64,000 bases of DNA, taken from Spirometra erinaceieuropaei (taxonomy: Eukaryota; Platyhelminthes; Cestoda; Diphyllobothriidea; Diphyllobothriidae). The notes below the pieces were generated by a model that saw only the letters and a program-made list of their open reading frames with translations, did no database searches and had not been told where the DNA came from. Positions 57,255 through 64,000 of this stretch are shown piece by piece (positions within the stretch are counted from its first letter, which is position 1; each line of letters begins with the position of its first letter). The stretch lies in NCBI GenBank assembly GCA_902702965.1, contig CACRXP010000029.1, positions 1,186,124-1,250,123 of the forward strand, read 5' to 3'. Position numbers and translations under genes: made by a program.

Positions 57255-59607
57255 GCTGTGTCAGCAACCGCTAATCCAGCAGCCCTGCCATTCTCCCTTC
57301 TCCCTCCAGCACAGGGAACCGTAATTGTTATTCCGTTCTCTGTCCCCCCCCACTTAGAAACCTACCGTGACTCTGTGTCCACCTCGCCTCTCTCACGCTA
57401 GTGGTCTCTCTGTCATTGTATATACTATTGCGCCAACTGATCTCATGTGAAAATTTTACTTCTTCTTTTGTCTCCATTCCGTCTGATGAGGGGTTTTGTC
57501 CCCAGTTCGAAATTTCACGTGTAAAACTCGACTGTTTCTGAATAACTTCATCATCCTCCTCTGCCTCCATGCTACACTACACACAGACACATTAGGTGAC
57601 CTAATTGACGAAAGGCGTCAAAAATGGCGAATGATTGCTAACCGCTCGCAAACTGGCATAAATGCATGGACCTAGCAGAAAAGAAATATAAAAAACAACA
57701 TTACCCTGTTTAGAAATACCATTTCTTAGAAAAATAGAAAAGTTTGGAATGTCAAAAATAGCTGAAATTCAGTAAACTTCAGTTTAAGATGTATAAAAAA
57801 CCTGCCCATGCAACACACTGAGTGAATATGGTAGATCACATCGAGCAGTGCTTGATAGTAGTATTTTAACGAAGTTTACACCTGAAAATCTTTTAACGAT
57901 TAATTCAATGTCTCGTTTGGCGGTTTGGTAGCGGCTTACATTCTAAGTATAGATTTCAAGGCGTTTTCTCAAGAAGTTCTTGTTTTTTTACGTATTTACA
58001 TTGGTTGAGATGCGGTTCAATGGGGTAAACATGATTATTCTTGATTTTGCCAATATGAACGTCACAGAAATAAAGATTTCATAAGGTTGCAGGTTGCCAG
58101 ACCGGTAAGTGACTGATAAAGTTAAGTAGAGCTGACAACCTTTATCGCTAACATACCGTTTTGGGTGTATAACAAAGACTTTTCCTTCGTGAAATTAATT
58201 TGCTCCTTTTGTTTATTATGAATTACACCTAACTCCAGATCGTCCCTGAAATAGCGTTGAGTACTTCATGATTTTTGGTGTTTTCGATCAACTGTTCCTG
58301 TAAACAGACTCCACACTGTGTATATTAAACCTTTCAAAATAAAATATTTCCCGAAGACGCTTACGGAAGTAGTGGGTATCTGGACGTTTTTCCCTTAGAA
58401 GATCGTTGGGATCACATTCCAGCACTTGCTAAACATGAAACCTTGTTGTCAAGACAAAATTCAGAAACAAACATGCATTCGATTTGTTGGAAATTTTCTC
58501 TAATTAATCACTCATTCGAGGAGTGCTTTAACGTTGCATTCCGTTGACTGGCGTTCATATATTTTGCATTGTTACACGGTGAAGACAGGAAAAGTTGTCT
58601 TTTTGGCCGTTTCTTTCAAGTTGCGGAAAAGTACTAATAATGTCTCTGTCGCCAGTAGAAGAATTTGCATTCTGTTCTGTGGTACCATTTAATTCTGCCG
58701 TCCTTACTTGCTTTAAATTAATTCCGGGGAAATATTGCTTCAACATTTTGTTTAAATTGCGGCTATTTGCTCGAAGTTTGCTCACCTTTTAGGTCCCGGT
58801 TTAGGATTATGATTGCATAACAGAGTGGCTGTTTAAATACTGATATTTTGCTGGAGCCATTAACTTTCTTGTTCGTTTGGGTTCCAAATTATGTCTGTGC
58901 AGATAGCACGCCGCACGAAAAATGACGCTTCATACATTTATGTCTAGGAATGGCTGTTCGGTCGTAGTAGTTTTGATTTCAACTCAAAACGTTTTGAAAA
59001 CTGCAAAATCATTTCGAGCTACTTAAGCAAATATCGCCTATTTACGTTAATACTACACTTTGGGGCTTGAAATCGCAGAGATTTGCTAATCTGACTTTTA
59101 AATTCGATAAAACGTTCAGTCCTCTAAAAATAATTTTTCAGTCCGCAACCTGATTCCCATGGTTAGCATTAGATAAGAGATTGGATTCCAAGTGTGGCAA
59201 GTTGTTCAGTAGAAATCTCTGGAGTTATTTTCTCTCCTCTCTCGAAGTAAAAGACACTCAGGTGCGCAAACCAAGTCTAGAAAAAGTATCAACATTCGAA
59301 ATTTCCCACAAATTTTACAGCGTCCATTTTTTGCAAAAAAACGATGAGCATTTTGCCCAATAAAACCGCCCAGGCATTTTTTGGCACGAGAAAATGGCAT
59401 TTGCGTAAAGGGACTGGGTGAGCGGGCAAAATCCGCAAGGGTTAAGGTGTCTGAACATTCTCGTATCAGCTTCCGTCATTAGGTTTTGTGAGTTAGGTCA
59501 CGTATTTTGTATAGGCGGACTCCCTTTGGTACATAAAACTTTGTCACTAGACCTTAGGACAAGCGATACAAGCGAAGATGTGAGTTTCAAGAACTAGTTG
59601 ATATGAA
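57255..59607. other. No gene recognised
   Basis: A purine-rich 80-codon minus frame at 57328-57570 lies upstream of the PLE remnant but does not resemble PLE sequence. The rest is AT-rich with nothing recognisable. Confidence 0.35.
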
Positions 59608-59790
59608 GAAGCGGTCGCTGGAACAGGGGGCTTTATTCGCCTGAAGTTTCGGATTCTCTCTTGAAATCATCATCAGAGACAGTGGCGAAAACGTTTCTGC
59701 CATTGTTTCCATTAATGGGTTCGAGTGAGAATTCGAAATGTCAGATCAATAAATTTTTTGTCCCGGTGATCGCTTCTTCTTATCGATGAA
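59608..59790. mobile_element. Pair of PLE 3' ends, head to head, without coding sequence
   Basis: The left half (59608-59690) is a PLE 3' terminus on the minus strand (GAAGAAGCGGTCGC outer edge, CTTTATTCGCCTGAAG, TTTCGGATTCTC). The right half (59708-59785) is a plus-strand terminus (GGGTTCGAGTGAGAATTCG, then TTGTCCCGGTGATCGCTTC). They are separated by only some 20 bases. The outer edges of the two are inverse complements (GAAGAAGCGGTCGC and GTGATCGCTTCTTC). Confidence 0.8.
59631..59684 (-). ncRNA. Hammerhead-like motif in the solo pair, left copy
   Basis: Minus strand: CTGATGA (59676-59670), T, stem II GATTTC with GAGAATC (about five pairs), then C, GAAACTTC (59650-59643), then AGGCGAATAAAG. 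The cleavage-site pairing is weakened because CGTC has become CTTC. The facing plus copy (59711-59755) keeps GAAATGTC but has lost CTGATGA. Confidence 0.6.
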
Positions 59791-60811
59791 CGAAATGTCC
59801 GCAAGTTATATGCAACATGGGTCTGGTGTTTTTGGCTGGTAATGACTGAGGCACGATCCGGTTATTTCAGGACGTACTCTCAAGTTACGCCCGAAGAAAA
59901 AAATTTGGAGTAATTGTACTTTATGCGGGCTACGGTTTCTCTTAGCAAATATGGTCTGCTACCTTTTAGGTCTCACTACCCCCATGAGACTTAGCCGTTT
60001 TGACAGATACATTCAAACACAAGCCATGAGGTGAAAGTTATGGTTTTGCGAAAATTAAATGTAGTTCGGGTACAAATGCCAGCAGTACTGTGGAATCGCA
60101 CAAAGAACTATATGTCACTCAAACAAAAGAGTGAATAGGCGTCTGCGGGTCCACAAACCAGTAAACGTCTTCCACATATCAGACGTAGATCTCATGATTT
60201 ATTTTAATTTTTCAAAAGAAAAATTATTCAGGATACTGTCAAAAGGTTCAGACGCGTTTCTTTGTTGCTGTGCCCTTCGGCATAACACGTCTGCGAGGGC
60301 TTTGCTTAATCAGTCGGTTTTTTTAGCGTTTTAATGTTTTGCAGTGTTAAAAACTGGGCTTTTTAAACATTCTGGAAATAAGTGTGTCAATTTGGAATAA
60401 ATTGTTTGAAGGAAAGTTCTTCAAACCGAACCTGGTGCGGTGATACAAAAGCCGACAAAACTACTGCCTTGATAATTCACTGATATCTGCGGTTTCAGCT
60501 GGTCTTGATGATCATTCCCAACTTGGTTGTGGGCTTGAAAAGCTTTGTCTAGAATAACTTGCTTCCGGTTCTTTCGTTAGTTGCAGAGGAAATCGCAAAA
60601 CTGGTCACTAAAATATTTTTAATAAAATAAAACGCGATTCATGTTTTTATCTGGTGAATGGTTTATTTTAATCTTTGCAAATACAATACAGGAAATCAAT
60701 TACCCTAGCGGAAGGATGGGCATTTCATAAACTTTTGCTTGGTAAAAATTTTCTTCCCATTGAATTGAATATCAAAATCTTCAACGAATGAATCATATGT
60801 CACTAAACTGT
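59791..60811. other. No gene recognised
   Basis: A 67-codon plus frame at 60131-60334 has no motif. Otherwise blank. Confidence 0.35.
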
Positions 60812-61075
60812 GCTGCAGATGTGCCGACTCATGGAATATTCAACGAAATTCTGAAATGCGTTTTCGACTCACAAATATTACTAAAGTAGGCTTGTAATAT
60901 CAGTCCACATGCATCATTATCCCAAAGTATTTCCGTCCCCCGGGATGTCAGTTTTATAACGGACTTTTTTTAGCCGCCCACATAAACTACACCCTGTAAA
61001 AATGGCTTATTCTATGATTTGTACTTTTCTCATTGAATTCGACAACTGTCAACGCTAACATGTCCATTTTTACTG
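60812..61075. mobile_element. Fold-back MITE copy L, left arm only
   Basis: GCAGATGTGCCGACTCATGG matches the subfamily 2 terminus, followed by GAAATTCTGAAATGCG and TTTTCGACTC, then the GTAATAT and GGGATGTCAG blocks of the left arm. After about 61075 the similarity is lost, so this is a one-armed remnant. Confidence 0.6.
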
Positions 61076-63429
61076 GACTGTCTAAGCTGACGTCCTTCTG
61101 AGGTCTAAAAAAGATCGTCCATGATAATAACTATCTCATCTCGCACCCATAATAGAGTCATGCACACGGAATACTTTTAATGAAATATGCAAACCGGTAC
61201 TTCGACGGTTTCTAGTCAGATAGTAAAATTACGAAGTCAAACTTATAAAGCTAACCGTTGAAAATAGCCCGGACTAAAACTGCGTCTGTAACAAATACAC
61301 ATCACTGCAATGCAAGCCAAAGTTACTTATAGAATTTAGGCAGACAGTTATTTTCATGCTAACTTAGTTCTGCACGGTGCTTATTTCTTACGCGACTGTT
61401 TCCGAAAACAAATTATTTGCTTTCGTGATTTTTAGCAATAACGCCGATAAAAAAATTTAGTTTGCTTTAAGAATTTTCTAAATAATTAATCAAAATCAAA
61501 TATGCAGATGGAAACAGACTGTAAAACGCATCGCGGTCTTGCATGGCCAACGTCGACTCCCTCAGCCACCCTGAGGGAAAAGTGCTCTCAAAACGCCTTT
61601 TGTCCCATCGGCCTTGACCGGCACAGAGAAATTACATGATATTTCGCCAATTTAGGAGAGTTAGCAAGATGCTCGGTATTCTTTTAACTTTGGTTTCCCT
61701 AACAAATTAATGATAATGATTGACATTACTTCAAAGTAGTAAAATAGTAAATTAAGAGAACATTTGACTGCCCCAAAAAGTGTGAATATGCGCGAGAAAA
61801 AGATGAGTGACTAAAAAGAACATTGTAAGTGTGTTCTAGATACCTTGTTATTTAAGAGTCTCAATAACAGCCTCATTTGTCAACATTATAAAAGTAAAGG
61901 ACATAACCGCTGATGTTTTCGATTCCCTTAATCTAAATAATCGAAAACCGGGTCGAAATCCTTTGTACTTAATGTACGAGGGAGTTATCCGCAGAGGTCG
62001 CGATAGTTTTACGCAGTACAAAGAGAAAAGTTGCATTCCAGCTCACAACGTGTCTGTCAAAAGATGCACCTGAATTCAAGAAACGTAGGCAAACCCGCTT
62101 GTAGATTAATAAGCATGCCAAATCAACATGGCGCCTCTTACAAATATTTTAAAGCTTCTGTCTTCATTCTTGTGGTCTTCAAGCAAAACACGTTTTAGAT
62201 CCTTTCAATAAAAGGAGCGGTCTGTGTCGAAATCGGTCTCCTACGTCTAATTAATCATGAGAGATTTATGTAAATGTGGTTAATTTAGGGGGAACGTCCT
62301 TGTACTTGCTTGATATCAGTAAAAATTCGTTTACCTCTCCTACGGCTCAAAATAACGTAATCACAAATGCAAAGCGTTTTGCAGCTTTTGTATTCGCCAA
62401 ATCCATGCCGAAAAAAATCCATTTTTGCAAAATAGGGTTCTAAGTAATTTTGTTTAGTTAAAATACTTGTGGTTTCACGCTTTAATAAGCAAAATGCAAT
62501 AATAGGCATTTCCTTGTTTAAATGCATCCACAGTTTTTCCAGGTTCGCGGATATTACATAAAAGACGTTAAAAAGTTTCACTACCAAATAGTTGCTTTAT
62601 TTCTTAGCATATTTTAAGATAGGTTTTACGTAGTCTGATTTATCATTAGACTCTCCTAGAAATTGGAAAATATGGAGTATTTTGGCAGTTTAAACAAAAC
62701 TTCGGAATTCCTAATACCAAACTGCTGTATATTGTAGTCGTAAAACAAAACCTGAAGTTAGTGGCATGGTTCCAGTATGAAGAAACTTGTGGGTTCTTTC
62801 GTTTTCAGCGAGTAAATTACCGGGGAAAGTCAGCTAAATGTTCTTACTTCTTCTAAGACTTCCTTGGGAAGGGATAAAGTGCGTCGACGTTCGCCAACAA
62901 GCATTTTACTTAATCACATTCTAAGGAGGCGATTTATTATAGAATGTTGTCATTTCAATAAAAAGCATATTCGTTGCAGAACCGCGTCGTAGATATTCAT
63001 TTTTGGCGATTAGATCTCATGTTTCTGTAGGTCTCCAAACATGCCCCAAACGGTCACGTGCATAAAAAACGCTCGAGAACTTGCCACCTAAACGTAGCTT
63101 TTAAGAAACATCTAACTTTGACAAATCTGATAGACAAAGACTAACGAAACTATTATCTTGGGCGGTCGACTGAGGATACTGAACTGGTGCTATTTTAAGG
63201 ACACCCTGGGACTCGACGGATTCTACCGCAGCCAAAAACCACAATAATTTTGTTGAAGAAAGCTCCAATTAATACAATTAATGCCACGTCTGACACATGC
63301 ACGCGTTTTACCGATACGCTGCCGCTGCATGACACATCTGCGGGGGGCTCATCTTATTAGGTTTTCCCTGTGTGCTTTCCGATAATTTTTGAAAAAATTG
63401 AAAATTTGCGATTTCAAAACTGGAATATC
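61076..63429. other. No gene recognised
   Basis: AT-rich; the longest frame is 100 codons on the minus strand (62285-62587) without a motif. Confidence 0.4.
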
Positions 63430-63540
63430 CACCAGAAAACAGACTGTTAATGCTGGGGGACCCACTGATAAGTGGAACTCCTCGCGGCTGTGTCATGCGG
63501 TGGCTGACTATTGGGAGACACGTGCCTGGGTCTTTATCTA
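63430..63540 (+). repeat. Second copy of the 8190-8320 dispersed repeat
   Basis: GGGGACCCACTGATAAG, then CTCGCGGCTGTGTCATGC, then GAGACACGTGCCTGG correspond in order and orientation to the copy near 8240. Confidence 0.5.
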
Positions 63541-64000
63541 CTACCTGCGTCGTAATGCCTGATATTTAGTGCAACTTACGCCTCTGATGGCATCCGTTAA
63601 TGCTGTTCAAACTTCACTGTCATTGAGTAGACTGTTTGCATATGACCTTATCTCTGCGATGACTCTATCATATAAACCAAGCTACAACGCTTCTACAAGC
63701 TATACGTGAAAAATGCAGCATTGCCCGGTGAAACAGTTTTTGAACCTATACCGTCATATTTTTCCTTCCACTTATTACATAGGATATTTAGGTATAAACT
63801 GCATAAAGGAGTAAGTCTGATTTTTATGCTTCTTATGCTGTCTTATTTATCTAGCAATTTTTATGGATGGACTTTAAGTACTTGAAAAACACGAGTTTAT
63901 TTATTTGACAAGGTTTTTCATACTTTCGGCTGCTCCGCGCTTTCTAAGGAATCTGGAATTTCTAAACAGCGGAATGAAACATCCTTTTGTTTTATTTGAT
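63541..64000. other. No gene recognised
   Basis: AT-rich end of the window; no motif. Confidence 0.4.

Noticed and set aside
57328..57570. 80-codon Glu/Ser-rich minus frame
   Set aside because: Purine-biased composition explains the open frame; no similarity to the PLE downstream of it.
1..64000. CRISPR arrays, operons, ribosome-binding sites, prophage or plasmid features
   Set aside because: Sequence is eukaryotic. Repeats are dispersed or inverted, not regularly spaced, and there are no compact gene runs.

Overview
This is eukaryotic, AT-rich DNA that is almost entirely intergenic. Most of the open frames are short and look like chance. The recognisable content is transposable elements, mostly broken: Penelope-like retroelements (PLEs) with a C-terminal GIY-YIG endonuclease, a Ty3/Gypsy pol fragment, a Merlin (ISXO2-like) transposase, a Tc1/mariner transposase, tRNA-derived SINE-like repeats and a very abundant palindromic MITE. 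Two runs of N (620-864 and 55924-56201) mark assembly gaps. PLEs plus Merlin plus Gypsy in an AT-rich background suggests an invertebrate. I lean to a flatworm (for example a tapeworm), but that is inference from element style; no host gene identifies the species.

Layout. 1-2.2 kb: GC-richer DNA with a purine microsatellite at a gap and two tandem units with tRNA-Arg-like heads. 2.5-9.9 kb: palindromic MITE copies, a frameshifted Gypsy reverse transcriptase on the minus strand and a SINE copy. 11.4-17.7 kb: a PLE cluster, ending in the most complete PLE (15.0-17.7 kb: N-terminal region, reverse transcriptase, GIY-YIG, 3' hammerhead motif), inactivated by a frameshift, two in-frame stops and active-site changes. 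19.9-24.8 kb: Merlin and Tc1 remnants around a full MITE. 29.3-31.6 kb: a second PLE copy on the minus strand and three tRNA-like sequences. 32-36 kb: a MITE, then two PLE loci built as inverted pairs. 42-45.6 kb and 51.2-53.2 kb: more full MITEs, including one inserted in another. 56.5-57.3 kb and 59.6-59.8 kb: further PLE remnants.

The only plausible host coding exon I would put forward is a 191-codon minus-strand frame at 47192-47767. It has a signal-peptide-like segment and four cysteines in the predicted mature part; I do not recognise the family.

Two systems deserve attention. First, the PLE 3' ends carry hammerhead-ribozyme-like motifs whose stem III is only a self-complementary 4-mer (ACGU in one lineage, AGCU in another), the geometry expected of a ribozyme working as a dimer. 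At four loci the 3' ends sit as head-to-head inverted pairs. Second, a roughly 0.94-1.0 kb fold-back MITE family with TA/CAGT termini occupies about 15% of the window in two terminal subfamilies. One member inserted into another at a TA dinucleotide, which fixes the element ends and shows that at least one member moved after the other.
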